NCBI RefSeq assembly: GCF_003254055.1
Contig: NZ_QKZT01000030.1
Location: 1-40,259, forward strand
Direction: 5' to 3'
Length of the DNA: 40,259 bases
Source of the DNA: Algoriphagus chordae
GTDB taxonomy: Bacteria > Bacteroidota > Bacteroidia > Cytophagales > Cyclobacteriaceae
This document shows, piece after piece, positions 32,332 to 40,259 of the stretch. Position 1 is the stretch's first letter; every line of letters starts with the position of its first letter. A program made the translations under genes and the position numbers. The notes beneath the pieces are model-generated. The model worked only from the letters and a program-made list of their open reading frames with translations. It ran no database searches and was not told the origin of the DNA.

Positions 32332-33174
32332 CTAATGCGCCAGATGCTTATCGATGAATAGCAAATGGTAGGGGAGGGCATTGGTCCAATACTCCCAAGT
32401 ATGTGCTCCAGGTCGCTCGGCATAATCATGCGGAGTACCATTTTCTAGGAGTAATTGGTGTATCAGTCTATTGGTAGCCAGCAAGAAATCGTCCACACCA
32501 CATTCGATCAGCAGGGCAATTCCATTTGCCTTCATCTTATCAACGAGACCAACCGCAGTGAAATTGCTAAAGGGAGCATCATATTGAATATCTCCCAACA
32601 TTGCCTGTTGCTGCGTTCGGCGAAGATTGCTGAAGTCTTCAGGCACAGTCCAGGTTCTGGTGTCAATATTCATCACGCCACTCATGCTGGTAGCCGCAAC
32701 GAACAAATCAGGATGCTTGGCACTTAGGGTTATCGCCCCATGACCTCCCATAGATAGGCCTGTGATGGCTCGGGATTCTTTCTTGGCCAAAGTCCTGTAA
32801 GATTTGTCGATATGGGGAATAAGTTCTGAGGTAATGTAAGTTTCGTATTGCACCGAATCCATGATTGGGCTATTGAAGTAATAGCTAGAAGGTCCAACTC
32901 CAGGTGTGACGATGATCAAATCGTATTCTTCAGCCATGCGATTGACTAGTCCAGGTTCTGTTACTTTTTGATGCCAATCGCTAAAAGCTCCAGATCCTCC
33001 ATGTAGTAAATAAAGTGTGGGGAATTGTTTATTACCGTCATAGCTAGACGGGCTGGTGACTGCCACTTTCAGCGATTTGTTCATGGCTTCGCTATAAACT
33101 TCTATGGTGTCGACTTTCGCTTGCGCAAAAAGTAAAGTAGGAAGTAGGAATAAAGGAATAAGAAATTTTCTCAT
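32332..33174 (-). CDS. Secreted esterase (esterase D/CE1-like)
   Basis: A 280-residue exported alpha/beta hydrolase with signal peptide MRKFLIPLFLLPTLLFAQA. The pattern is that of the esterase-D/antigen-85/feruloyl esterase group: FPTLYLLHGGSGAFSDWHQ as oxyanion-hole region, RAITGLSMGGHGAITLS with the nucleophile Ser (about 146), LLIECGVDDFLL with the Asp, and RPGAHTWEYWTNALPYH with the His. Members cleave acyl or feruloyl esters of carbohydrates, or S-formylglutathione; a secreted form here more likely acts on carbohydrate esters. The gene is alone, between the palindrome at 32279-32300 and the tRNA terminator region. Confidence 0.87.
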   Translation of the reverse strand: MRKFLIPLFLLPTLLFAQAKVDTIEVYSEAMNKSLKVAVTSPSSYDGNKQFPTLYLLHGGSGAFSDWHQKVTEPGLVNRMAEEYDLIIVTPGVGPSSYYFNSPIMDSVQYETYITSELIPHIDKSYRTLAKKESRAITGLSMGGHGAITLSAKHPDLFVAATSMSGVMNIDTRTWTVPEDFSNLRRTQQQAMLGDIQYDAPFSNFTAVGLVDKMKANGIALLIECGVDDFLLATNRLIHQLLLENGTPHDYAERPGAHTWEYWTNALPYHLLFIDKHLAH

Positions 33175-33249
33175 GAGAAGGTTTGCTTGGGTTTGTTGAG
33201 GTTACAAAATAGTGATTATAGCAAAGATCCACACTGAATTGTGATTGTC

Positions 33250-33288
33250 TAAAAATAAAAAAGACCTCCCAGTTTCCTGAGAGGTCTT
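33250..33288 (-). terminator. Rho-independent terminator of tRNA-Leu
   Basis: On the minus strand GACCTCTCAG, loop GAAA, CTGGGAGGTC (33263-33286) forms a 10-bp stem with one G-U pair, followed by TTTTTTATTTTT. It begins about 5 bases after the end of the tRNA, so it ends that transcript. Confidence 0.9.
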
Positions 33289-33290
33289 AG

Positions 33291-33372
33291 TGCGGATAGA
33301 GGGACTCGAACCCCCATGCCTCGCGGCGCTAGATCCTAAGTCTAGTGCGTCTACCAATTTCGCCACATCCGC
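33291..33372 (-). tRNA. tRNA-Leu (anticodon UAG)
   Basis: On the minus strand the sequence begins GCGGATGTGGCGAAATTGGT and folds as a class II tRNA. The acceptor stem GCGGATG pairs with TATCCGC, with a final G-U pair. The anticodon stem-loop is CTAGA-CTTAGGA-TCTAG with anticodon TAG, the variable arm is GCGCCGCGAGGCAT-like, and the T-arm carries GGTTCGAGTCC. The discriminator base is A, as in leucine tRNAs. The CCA end is not encoded. Confidence 0.95.
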
Positions 33373-33573
33373 AGCTGTTTTCTATTGGGATGCAATGTTA
33401 GCAATTCTCAGATTGAAATAATATTAATATCTAGCTAAATATCTGAAAACTGCCATTCCAAGGTCAGAACTGATTCATTTTCAAGTGGTTTATTTTCGCG
33501 ATGATTTGGGTATTTGGACATTATTAAAATTTCTTAACAATTTTTTCCCTAACTGGAACTTTTGGAATAGTTA

Positions 33574-33595
33574 AATGATTGAACGTTCATTCAGT
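33574..33595 (+). promoter_or_regulatory. Palindromic operator, probably bound by the adjacent TetR regulator
   Basis: AATGATTGAACGTTCATTCA with two more bases forms an inverted repeat with 9 of 11 matching positions per half; the core TGAACGTTCA (33580-33589) is perfect. It ends 4 bp before the regulator's ATG at 33600. TetR-family repressors of efflux operons often bind such sites at their own promoter, so self-repression of the whole operon is likely. Confidence 0.65.
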
Positions 33596-33599
33596 CGAT

Positions 33600-34184
33600 A
33601 TGTCTATGGATAGTTTATTAGATAAAAGAAAGTGTATCATCAAAAGCGCGCTCGATTTAGTTCAGGAGCACGGTTTTCATGGCTGCCCTGTAAGTATGGT
33701 TGCCAAAAATGCCGGAGTAGCGTCAGGTACCATCTATACTTATTTTGAGAATAAGGATGCCTTGATCATAGGGATCTATGAATATGTAGTAGAGGAGATC
33801 AAAAAATATGTATCTGAACGTGATGATAATTTATCGCCATTTAAAGATCGGTTTTATACTTATTGGAAAAGTTTAACCGATTTTTATGAGCTAAATCCCT
33901 CTATCCATGGGTTTTATGATCAGTTTCTGAAGTCTCCGTTCAATTCTGAAGATTTGCAAAAGAAGCCAAATGCCTGGCATGATTACGCTAATTCTTTCTT
34001 CGAAGATGGAATTAAACTAGGAGAAATTAAGGAACTAAACCCTATAGTCCTTTCCATTCTAGTGAATACCAATGTGAATTCAATCGTTGGGATCAAAAAG
34101 AACTTTAAGAAGAAGCTTGCCAGAAATAATATGAGCCTGGATGAGATATCCCATTTGATCTGGGATGGTATCAAGGCAAAATAA
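33600..34184 (+). CDS. TetR-family transcriptional regulator
   Basis: A 194-residue regulator with the N-terminal TetR helix-turn-helix: IIKSALDLVQEHGFHGCPVS, MVAKNAGVASGTIYTYFENKDALI. The C-terminal ligand-binding half is all helical (for example FYTYWKSLTDFYELNPSIHGF and EISHLIWDGIK). An in-frame TTG at 33579 would add seven residues but would run through the palindromic operator at 33574-33595, so ATG 33600 is chosen. It is the first gene of the four-gene efflux operon, 44 bp upstream of the TolC gene. It probably represses the operon and releases DNA when an efflux substrate binds. Confidence 0.88.
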   Translation: MSMDSLLDKRKCIIKSALDLVQEHGFHGCPVSMVAKNAGVASGTIYTYFENKDALIIGIYEYVVEEIKKYVSERDDNLSPFKDRFYTYWKSLTDFYELNPSIHGFYDQFLKSPFNSEDLQKKPNAWHDYANSFFEDGIKLGEIKELNPIVLSILVNTNVNSIVGIKKNFKKKLARNNMSLDEISHLIWDGIKAK

Positions 34185-34228
34185 CCCAAAGACCCTTTTT
34201 CAAACCAAACCTATTAATTATTAAACAG

Positions 34229-35548
34229 ATGTTCAACAAACGTTTACTGTTGGTCGGGCTGAGTGTGTTGCTCTTGTCAAAAACCGCCTACAGTCAGGAA
34301 GAAAATTCAGTGCCCCAAGGCGTGCTGACTTTGGATCAAGTGGTGGAGTATGCACTGATTCAGAGTCCAATAGTCCGGCAGGCACAGATCGATGAAGAGA
34401 TTGGAGACCGAAATATCAAATCTAATTTGGCAGATTGGTATCCTCAGATCACAGCTTCTGCTGCTGGGGCTTATAATATCAAGCTGCAACAGCAGATCAT
34501 TGGAGATCAGTTGATCACTTTTGGTCAGAAGTACAACTCCAATGTCCTACTTCAGGCAGATCAGACCCTGTTTAATCGCGATCAACTTTTCGCCTCGAAG
34601 ACTTCGAAATATTACCGTCAGCAACTTCAAAAGGTAATAGAAAACGCCAAAATCAATGCTGTCGTGGATGTGAGTAAGGCCTTTTACTCAATTCTTCTAT
34701 CAGAAGAGCAAATCAAAATCTTGGATCAAAATCTGGGACGTTTGGAAAAGCAGTACAAAGATGCTTACAGTCGTTTTGAAGCTGGTTTGGTGGATAAGAC
34801 GGATTATCAGCGTGCGTCGATTGCTTTGACTAATGTGAAGAGTGACCGAAATAGAGTGGCAAATTCTTTTGAGGCAAAATATGATTATCTCAAGCAATTG
34901 ATGGGTTATCCAGATAGCTTGAATTTTACTATTGATTTTGATATACAAGGAGCGGCTGGGGAAATTGCTGGTAATGCAAGCGACCCCTTGATTCTTGAGA
35001 ATCGCGTTGAATACCAATTATTGCAAACCCAGCAAACGCTGAATGAGATTCAGACCAGTTACGAAAGGTGGAATTACCTGCCTGAGCTGTCCGCTTATTA
35101 CAGATATAATTGGAATTATTTCAATTCAAGTTTTACAGACTTGTACAAAGGAGCATACCCTATTTCCTCAGTGGGAGTAAATCTATCGATCCCGATTTTT
35201 CAGGGAGGCAAGCGCATCCATAGAGTGAAAGCTGCCGAGCTACAGGTAGATCGTGGAGTGATAGAAATCGAAAATCTCAGCAATCAGATTAAAACAGAAT
35301 ATACTTCAGCACTAGCGGACTATAATTCCAGTGTGTATGAATGGCAGCTGATCCGCGAAAATATGGTCATGGCTGAGGAAGTGTACAACATCATCAAGAT
35401 GCAATATGATGAAGGAATCAAAGCTTACGTGGAGTTGGTAGTAGCAGAAACTGATCTTCAAAACGCTCAGATTAATCATATCAATGCATTCTATCAGGTC
35501 TTGGAAAATAAGCTAGATCTAGAAAAAGCATTAGGCACAATCAACTAA
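34229..35548 (+). CDS. TolC-family outer membrane efflux protein
   Basis: A 439-residue outer membrane factor with signal peptide MFNKRLLLVGLSVLLLSKTAYSQ. Two OEP repeats are seen: LTLDQVVEYALIQSPIVRQ at the start, and helical coiled stretches such as KIDILDQNLGRLEKQ-type IKILDQNLGRLEKQYKDA and the closing QYDEGIKAYVELVVAETDLQ plus ALGTIN. VGVNLSIPIFQGGKR is the conserved end of the barrel part. It forms the trimeric outer membrane channel of the pump. It is 44 bp downstream of the TetR gene and 32 bp upstream of the membrane fusion gene, so it is part of one operon. Confidence 0.9.
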   Translation: MFNKRLLLVGLSVLLLSKTAYSQEENSVPQGVLTLDQVVEYALIQSPIVRQAQIDEEIGDRNIKSNLADWYPQITASAAGAYNIKLQQQIIGDQLITFGQKYNSNVLLQADQTLFNRDQLFASKTSKYYRQQLQKVIENAKINAVVDVSKAFYSILLSEEQIKILDQNLGRLEKQYKDAYSRFEAGLVDKTDYQRASIALTNVKSDRNRVANSFEAKYDYLKQLMGYPDSLNFTIDFDIQGAAGEIAGNASDPLILENRVEYQLLQTQQTLNEIQTSYERWNYLPELSAYYRYNWNYFNSSFTDLYKGAYPISSVGVNLSIPIFQGGKRIHRVKAAELQVDRGVIEIENLSNQIKTEYTSALADYNSSVYEWQLIRENMVMAEEVYNIIKMQYDEGIKAYVELVVAETDLQNAQINHINAFYQVLENKLDLEKALGTIN

Positions 35549-35580
35549 TTAGAATCCCCTCTACAAACAATACTATACAG

Positions 35581-36693
35581 ATGAAATTATCATACAAACT
35601 CGTAGCTTTTTCGGCATTGATTTTAGGGATTAGCTCCTGTGGATCAAAACAAGACCAGGCGCAACAAGCTCCTCCTGCCGTATCGGTCACTACTTATACT
35701 TTGGTAAAAAAGTCCGTGACAGGCATGGACGAATACCCAGCAACTCTAGTTCCGCTCAACGAAGTGGAAATTCGTCCTCAGATAGGTGGATACATTACAA
35801 ATATCTATGTGCAAGATGGACAGGAAGTGAAGAAAGGGCAGAAGCTATATGAAATAGACCGTAGCAAATATGCGGCTTCAAGACAGCAGGCAGAGGCATT
35901 GGTGGCAAGCGCTGAAGCAAATCTTGCTCGATTGGAAAAGGATTATGATCGTTATAAAAGATTAGATGAGCAGGATGCTATCGCAAAGCAGACCTTAGAT
36001 CACGCACAAACAGAATTGCTGAATGGTAAGGCTCAATTGAGCTCTGCGAAAGCTCAGTTAGAATCTGCTTCAACAGATTTCGGCTATTCGGTACTGGTAG
36101 CGCCGTTTGATGGAACTGTTGGGATTTCCCAGGTGAGATTGGGTACGCAGGTTTCTCCTGGTCAGCCACTTTTGAATACACTTTCTTCCAATGATCCTAT
36201 GTCCTTGAATTTCGTGATCAACGAACGTGAAATCCCTCGATTCAACAAAATGCTGAAAGCAGAGAATACACCAGATTCCTTGTTTAGAATCAAATTCAGC
36301 GATGGGTCTGTATATCCTTACAATGGCAAATTCACAACCATTGATAGAGCCGTAGGAAGACAGTCTGGTACAATTAGTTTACGTGTGCAATTCCCAAACC
36401 CTGAGCGTGATCTTATCGCCGGGATGACTGTAAACCTGATGGTGCTGAATCAAGATATAGGAGAGCAAGTGGTGATTCCTTACCGAGCTGTGACTGAGCA
36501 GATGGGTGAATACTTTGTCTATGTGGTTCAGCCAGACAATACTGTGAAGCAACAAAATGTGATTTTGGGCACTCAAATAGGAGAGGGAATAGTAGTGCGA
36601 AGCGGAGTGCAGGAAGGTGCCAAAATAGTGGTTACCGGCATTCAGAAGCTAGGTGAAGGAGCTCAGATCACTGAGCAGAGTTCAGCCCAATAA
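35581..36693 (+). CDS. RND efflux periplasmic adaptor (membrane fusion protein)
   Basis: A 370-residue lipoprotein: MKLSYKLVAFSALILGISSC with Cys20 as acylation site. The HlyD/AcrA pattern follows: EVEIRPQIGGYITNIYVQDG, the first lipoyl half with GQEVKKGQKLYEIDRSKY, a coiled-coil hairpin (about 95-160, ASRQQAEALVASAEANLARL), the second lipoyl half VLVAPFDGTVGISQVRLGTQ, and beta-barrel and membrane-proximal strands up to VVRSGVQEGAKIVVTGIQKL. It links the RND pump and the TolC-type channel. It is 32 bp after tolC and 32 bp before the pump gene. All domains are present, with length typical of AcrA relatives. Confidence 0.92.
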   Translation: MKLSYKLVAFSALILGISSCGSKQDQAQQAPPAVSVTTYTLVKKSVTGMDEYPATLVPLNEVEIRPQIGGYITNIYVQDGQEVKKGQKLYEIDRSKYAASRQQAEALVASAEANLARLEKDYDRYKRLDEQDAIAKQTLDHAQTELLNGKAQLSSAKAQLESASTDFGYSVLVAPFDGTVGISQVRLGTQVSPGQPLLNTLSSNDPMSLNFVINEREIPRFNKMLKAENTPDSLFRIKFSDGSVYPYNGKFTTIDRAVGRQSGTISLRVQFPNPERDLIAGMTVNLMVLNQDIGEQVVIPYRAVTEQMGEYFVYVVQPDNTVKQQNVILGTQIGEGIVVRSGVQEGAKIVVTGIQKLGEGAQITEQSSAQ

Positions 36694-36725
36694 ATTCTTT
36701 TTCCATAAGACTTGATAATTAACTA

Positions 36726-39700
36726 ATGATATCAGACGTATTTATAAAACGGCCAGTAACAGCAATGGTGATTTCGATCGTCATCGTGATGGTCGGTGTT
36801 TTAGCAATTTTAAATCTCCCAGTTACACAGTATCCTGACATTACTCCACCTGTAGTTTCGGTGTCAGCCAATTACACGGGTGCAGATGCAAAGACGGTGG
36901 AGCAGACGGTCGCTACTCCCATAGAAACCCAGGTAAATGGTACTCCGGGGATGGCTTATATTTCCTCTAATAATACCAGTACCGGTCAGATGCAAATGAA
37001 CGTCACCTTCGAAGTAGGGACGGATATTAACATTGCTACTCTGGATGTTCAAAATAGGGTTTCTATTGCTGAGCCATCTCTTCCGGAAGCTGTTCGTCGA
37101 CTAGGGGTGACTGTGAGAAAGAGAAACCCATCCATTATGATGGTGTTGAGTATTACTTCTCCTGAAGGGACGCATGATTCCAAATTTCTTTCCAATTACG
37201 CGAACATCTTTATCAAGGATGCACTTCTTCGTGTCAATGGAGTAGGGGATATTACTGCCATCGGTCAGGATTTCAGTATGCGGGTTTGGCTAAAACCTGA
37301 TAAATTGGCTCAATACGGTATTTCTGCTCGGGAAGTGACGGCTGCCATTCAGGAGCAAAACTTACAGGTAGCAGCCGGAACAGTAGGAAGTATGCCTCAG
37401 TATGATACGCAGGCTTTCGAATATCCTATTACCGTAAATGGTAGGTTAGAAAGAGCTGAAGAATTTGACGATATAGTGCTAAGATCAAACCCTCAGGACG
37501 GCTCAATAGTTTACCTGAAAGATGTAGCAAGAATAGAGTTGGGGCAGTTTGATTATGGTAGGTATTCTACCTTGGATGGTGAAGAAGCAGCGATTTTGCT
37601 TGTTTACCAAGCTCCGGGAAGTAATGCATTGGAAACAGCCGAAGGGGTTTATGCTGCTTTGGATGAATTGAAAAAGAGCTTTCCAACCGACATGACTTAT
37701 ACGGTTCCATTTGAATCGGTATCTGTAGTAGAAGTGTCGATCAACGAAGTGATGCACACCTTCGTGGAGGCGTTGATTCTCGTGATCCTAGTAGTTTTCT
37801 TATTCTTGCAGAGTTGGAGAGCTACGTTGGTTCCTGTGTTGGCAATTCCGGTTTCTATCATCGGTACCTTTATTTTCTTCCCTCTTCTTGGATTTACCAT
37901 CAATACGCTGACGCTATTTGGGTTCGTATTGGCGATCGGTATTGTGGTGGATGATGCGATTGTGGTAGTGGAAGCCGTGCAGCATTACATAGATTCCAGG
38001 AAGATTTCTGCGAAGGAAGCAACTCGCCTTGCGATGAAAGATATCACTGCGCCGGTTATTGCGATTGCATTGATTTTGGCAGCAGTATTTATTCCGGTAG
38101 GATTTATTCCAGGGATTGTGGGTAGAATGTATCAGCAGTTTGCAATTACCATTGCCATTTCTGTACTGATTTCTGCTTTTGTGGCTTTGAGTTTGACTCC
38201 GGCGCTATGTACGCTTCTTCTAAAACCTTCTGAGGTAAATGAGAATGGTAAAGGGCTGAACAAGTTCTTCTACAAGTTTAACTTGTGGTTTGAACGTACC
38301 ACAAAAAGTTATACAAATGGAGTGAAAACCAGTATCAAACGTTCACCTCTGGTATTGATTTTACTGGTGTGTATTTTCGCAGGAACCTATGGCCTTTTCC
38401 AAACCAAACCAACTGGTTTCTTACCTACGGAAGATGAGGGAAGATTATATGTGACCCTTCAATTGCCCGAAGGTGCTGCCAGCAACAGAACTCAGGCGGT
38501 GATGCAGAAAATGAATACGATTCTGGAGGAAACAGAAGGTATCAATCATGTCACTGGTATCGGTGGATTGAACGTGATCAACTTCTCCTTCAAGCCAAAC
38601 GCCGCAACTTTCTTCGTTCAGATGGATCCTTGGGATGACAGAAAAGATGCTTCATTGCAGCTGGGAGGCATGTTGGCAACGCTCAACAAGAAGTTTGCCG
38701 CTATTACCGAAGGAAACATAGTGGTCGTTCCGCCTCCGGCAATTCCAGGTTTAGGTTCTACGGGTGGATTCAGTTTTATGCTAGAGCAACGCTCTGCTGT
38801 AGGTGATATCAAGGAGTTTGAGGGTGCATTGGGTCAATTCCTTGCCGCAGCAAACCAGCGTCCTGAGATTGCGATGGCCTATAGTTTCTTTACGGCCAAA
38901 ACTCCCGGTTACCATGTGACGGTGGACAGAGAAAAAGCCAAGAAATTGGGCGTGCCTCTTACTGAGATTTTCACAACCATGTCAAATTACATGGGTAGTT
39001 CCTATGTCAATGACTTTACCAGATATGGCCGAAACTTCCGTGTGGTGGCGCAAGCTGATACAGCCTACCGAGCTGGGATAAATAATTTGGAGCAGTACTA
39101 TGTGCAGAGTAACGGCGGAGAATCCGTGCCGCTAAGTGCTTTGATAAGTTATGAAGTGGTGGAAAATGCTCCGGTGATTTCCCACTACAACTTGTTCCGT
39201 TCTGCTGAAGTCAACGGGAATGCGGCGCCTGGCTACAGTTCAGGTCAAGCCTTGGCTGCTTTGGAAGAAGTGGCTGCGCAGACATTGCCAGCAGGTTATG
39301 GGTATGACTTTTCTGGCTTGAGTAGGGAAGAACTTTCCTCTGGAAGCAGTACAATTCTGATCTTTGCCTTGGCAATTGTGCTAGTATCCTTGCTTTTGGC
39401 GGCCTTGTATGAAAGTTGGTCAGTTCCATTCTCTGTATTGTTGGCATTGCCACTTGGTGCTTTTGGTGCGATTATCGCGTTACATTTCTTGCCTAAGTTG
39501 GATAATAACATCTATGCGCAGATTGGTTTGATTACGCTAATAGGTTTGGCGGCGAAAAATGCCATCCTGATTGTGGAATTTGCCAAAGAGCGGGTGGATG
39601 TAGGTATGCCATTGCTTCAGGCTACACTGGAGGCGGTGAAGCTGAGACTTCGTCCGATTATCATGACTTCGCTTGCGTTTATTCTAGGAGTTGTACCCTT

Positions 39701-39899
39701 GGCGATCTCCAATGGTGCCGGTGCTGTGGCTAGACAGACGATTGGTTTCACGGTAATCGGAGGGATGCTTGCAGCGACTTTCCTGGCGATCTTCTTTGTG
39801 CCGGTTTTGTATGTGGTGATTACCAAAATCGCCTACGGCAAAAAGACCTTGGCAGAGTTGGAAGCCAGCTATGATCCTTCACAGCATGAGAATCATTAA
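36726..39899 (+). CDS. RND multidrug efflux pump, AcrB/HAE1 type
   Basis: A 1057-residue inner membrane pump of the hydrophobe/amphiphile family. It starts MISDVFIKRPVTAMVISIVI with the first membrane helix. Helices 2-6 follow a large periplasmic domain, with the proton-relay pair in GIVVDDAIVVVEAVQ (Asp about 409 and 410). The second half repeats this layout (LIGLAAKNAILIVEFAKERV with the conserved Lys in helix 10, then LRPIIMTSLAFILGVVPLAI). It would expel hydrophobic drugs, dyes or detergents, driven by protons. Substrates cannot be predicted. It is the last gene of the operon and is followed by a strong terminator. Confidence 0.95.
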   Translation: MISDVFIKRPVTAMVISIVIVMVGVLAILNLPVTQYPDITPPVVSVSANYTGADAKTVEQTVATPIETQVNGTPGMAYISSNNTSTGQMQMNVTFEVGTDINIATLDVQNRVSIAEPSLPEAVRRLGVTVRKRNPSIMMVLSITSPEGTHDSKFLSNYANIFIKDALLRVNGVGDITAIGQDFSMRVWLKPDKLAQYGISAREVTAAIQEQNLQVAAGTVGSMPQYDTQAFEYPITVNGRLERAEEFDDIVLRSNPQDGSIVYLKDVARIELGQFDYGRYSTLDGEEAAILLVYQAPGSNALETAEGVYAALDELKKSFPTDMTYTVPFESVSVVEVSINEVMHTFVEALILVILVVFLFLQSWRATLVPVLAIPVSIIGTFIFFPLLGFTINTLTLFGFVLAIGIVVDDAIVVVEAVQHYIDSRKISAKEATRLAMKDITAPVIAIALILAAVFIPVGFIPGIVGRMYQQFAITIAISVLISAFVALSLTPALCTLLLKPSEVNENGKGLNKFFYKFNLWFERTTKSYTNGVKTSIKRSPLVLILLVCIFAGTYGLFQTKPTGFLPTEDEGRLYVTLQLPEGAASNRTQAVMQKMNTILEETEGINHVTGIGGLNVINFSFKPNAATFFVQMDPWDDRKDASLQLGGMLATLNKKFAAITEGNIVVVPPPAIPGLGSTGGFSFMLEQRSAVGDIKEFEGALGQFLAAANQRPEIAMAYSFFTAKTPGYHVTVDREKAKKLGVPLTEIFTTMSNYMGSSYVNDFTRYGRNFRVVAQADTAYRAGINNLEQYYVQSNGGESVPLSALISYEVVENAPVISHYNLFRSAEVNGNAAPGYSSGQALAALEEVAAQTLPAGYGYDFSGLSREELSSGSSTILIFALAIVLVSLLLAALYESWSVPFSVLLALPLGAFGAIIALHFLPKLDNNIYAQIGLITLIGLAAKNAILIVEFAKERVDVGMPLLQATLEAVKLRLRPIIMTSLAFILGVVPLAISNGAGAVARQTIGFTVIGGMLAATFLAIFFVPVLYVVITKIAYGKKTLAELEASYDPSQHENH

Positions 39900-39921
39900 G
39901 TAATTTCTCTAATTATAATTA

Positions 39922-39968
39922 AAATGCCCCCAGAAAGCGAAAAGCTTGATGGGGGCATTTTTTTTTTT
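39922..39968 (+). terminator. Rho-independent terminator of the efflux operon
   Basis: AATGCCCCC (39923-39931) pairs with GGGGGCATT (39951-39959), followed by an uninterrupted T-run to 39968. The loop of about 19 bases contains a small internal hairpin around AGCGAAAAGCTT. It starts 23 bp after the RND stop codon. Because A-runs lie on the other side, it could also work for minus-strand transcripts arriving from the transposase. Confidence 0.9.
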
Positions 39969-39976
39969 AACCCGCA

Positions 39977-40259
39977 TTATGCATTAGAATAATTGAATGG
40001 AGGGCTTATGTTTTGAATTTGGGCAAATATCCCATCCATCCAAGGCCTCTTTTTAGCAGGTAATGAGATTTTCAATACCTGCTTATTGGCATGATTTACC
40101 TTCCATGCTCCTAATGCAAAGCAATAGGATTTCAGTGTTTTTAAGGTGGCCCGATTATGATGATTCAGCGCAAAATGACGGAATAAACTCATTAGGTTAT
40201 AAGCTACCATGATGAATCTGAACGAGGCTTCTGTTGCCCAGAAATCCTGTAAGCAAAAA
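39977..40259 (-). CDS. IS1380-family transposase, C-terminal end (cut by window edge)
   Basis: The minus strand at the right edge encodes DFWATEASFRFIMVAYNLMS, then LFRHF and LKTLKSYCFALGAWKV, then KKRPWMDGIFAQI, ending at 39977. This matches the C-terminus of IS1380-family (DDE) transposases, whose conserved end is EAxxRxxMMAYNLMSLFRQ-like. The reading frame is open to the window edge, so the start is outside. Only the last 93 or so residues can be seen, so it is unclear whether the element is complete. Its end lies just beyond the efflux operon terminator. Confidence 0.82.
   Translation of the reverse strand, partial: FCLQDFWATEASFRFIMVAYNLMSLFRHFALNHHNRATLKTLKSYCFALGAWKVNHANKQVLKISLPAKKRPWMDGIFAQIQNISPPFNYSNA

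Overview
The window looks like a chromosomal segment of a Bacteroidota bacterium, most likely of the order Cytophagales (Cyclobacteriaceae or Algoriphagus-like). The reasons are the protein families, A-rich start regions without Shine-Dalgarno sites, promoters of the TTG-N19/20-TAnnTTTG type, and a full oxidative L-fucose pathway with a FucP permease. The genus is an inference from gene content.

The window falls into two parts. Positions 1 to about 15,100 are visibly AT-richer and form an accessory region. It opens with the end of an IS21 element (istA start plus its terminal repeats) and a truncated IS110-family transposase. A minus-strand run of small genes follows: cupin, two dihydrofolate-reductase-like proteins, AHSA1/SRPBCC, SnoaL, VOC, alpha/beta hydrolase, ArsR, DinB, a retropepsin-like lipoprotein, a membrane protein, a beta-lactamase-fold hydrolase, an AraC regulator and a metallophosphoesterase. 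Decayed genes lie between them: a DUF4287 gene, a SnoaL fragment, a truncated lipocalin-like gene and an IS110 pseudogene with an internal deletion. Non-coding elements with partial dyad symmetry sit directly 3' of several of these genes, and two of them share a recognisable motif. This resembles a decayed cassette array, but no integrase is present in the window. One well-supported operon (6406 down to 3089) starts at a promoter whose -7 box lies inside an ArsR-type operator.

Positions 15.4 to 40.3 kb look like core genome. They hold an ABC exporter, a broken nucleotidyltransferase with its small partner gene, a HAD phosphatase, and then a minus-strand L-fucose catabolic cluster at 19.3-27.3 kb: esterase, mutarotase, FucP, L-fucose dehydrogenase, L-fuconolactonase, diketo-deoxyfuconate hydrolase, keto-deoxyfuconate dehydrogenase and a Gfo/Idh/MocA oxidoreductase. 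The L-fuconate dehydratase needed to complete the route is not in the window. A dispersed repeat occurs in opposite orientation on the two sides of most of this cluster. Upstream lie an AsmA-like protein, a cyclophilin, an acyltransferase and a secreted esterase, then a tRNA-Leu(UAG) followed by an intrinsic terminator.

On the plus strand, 33.6-39.9 kb is a complete tripartite RND efflux operon: TetR regulator with a palindromic operator at its start, TolC-like outer membrane protein, membrane-fusion lipoprotein and RND pump. A strong terminator closes it. The window ends inside an IS1380-family transposase gene.
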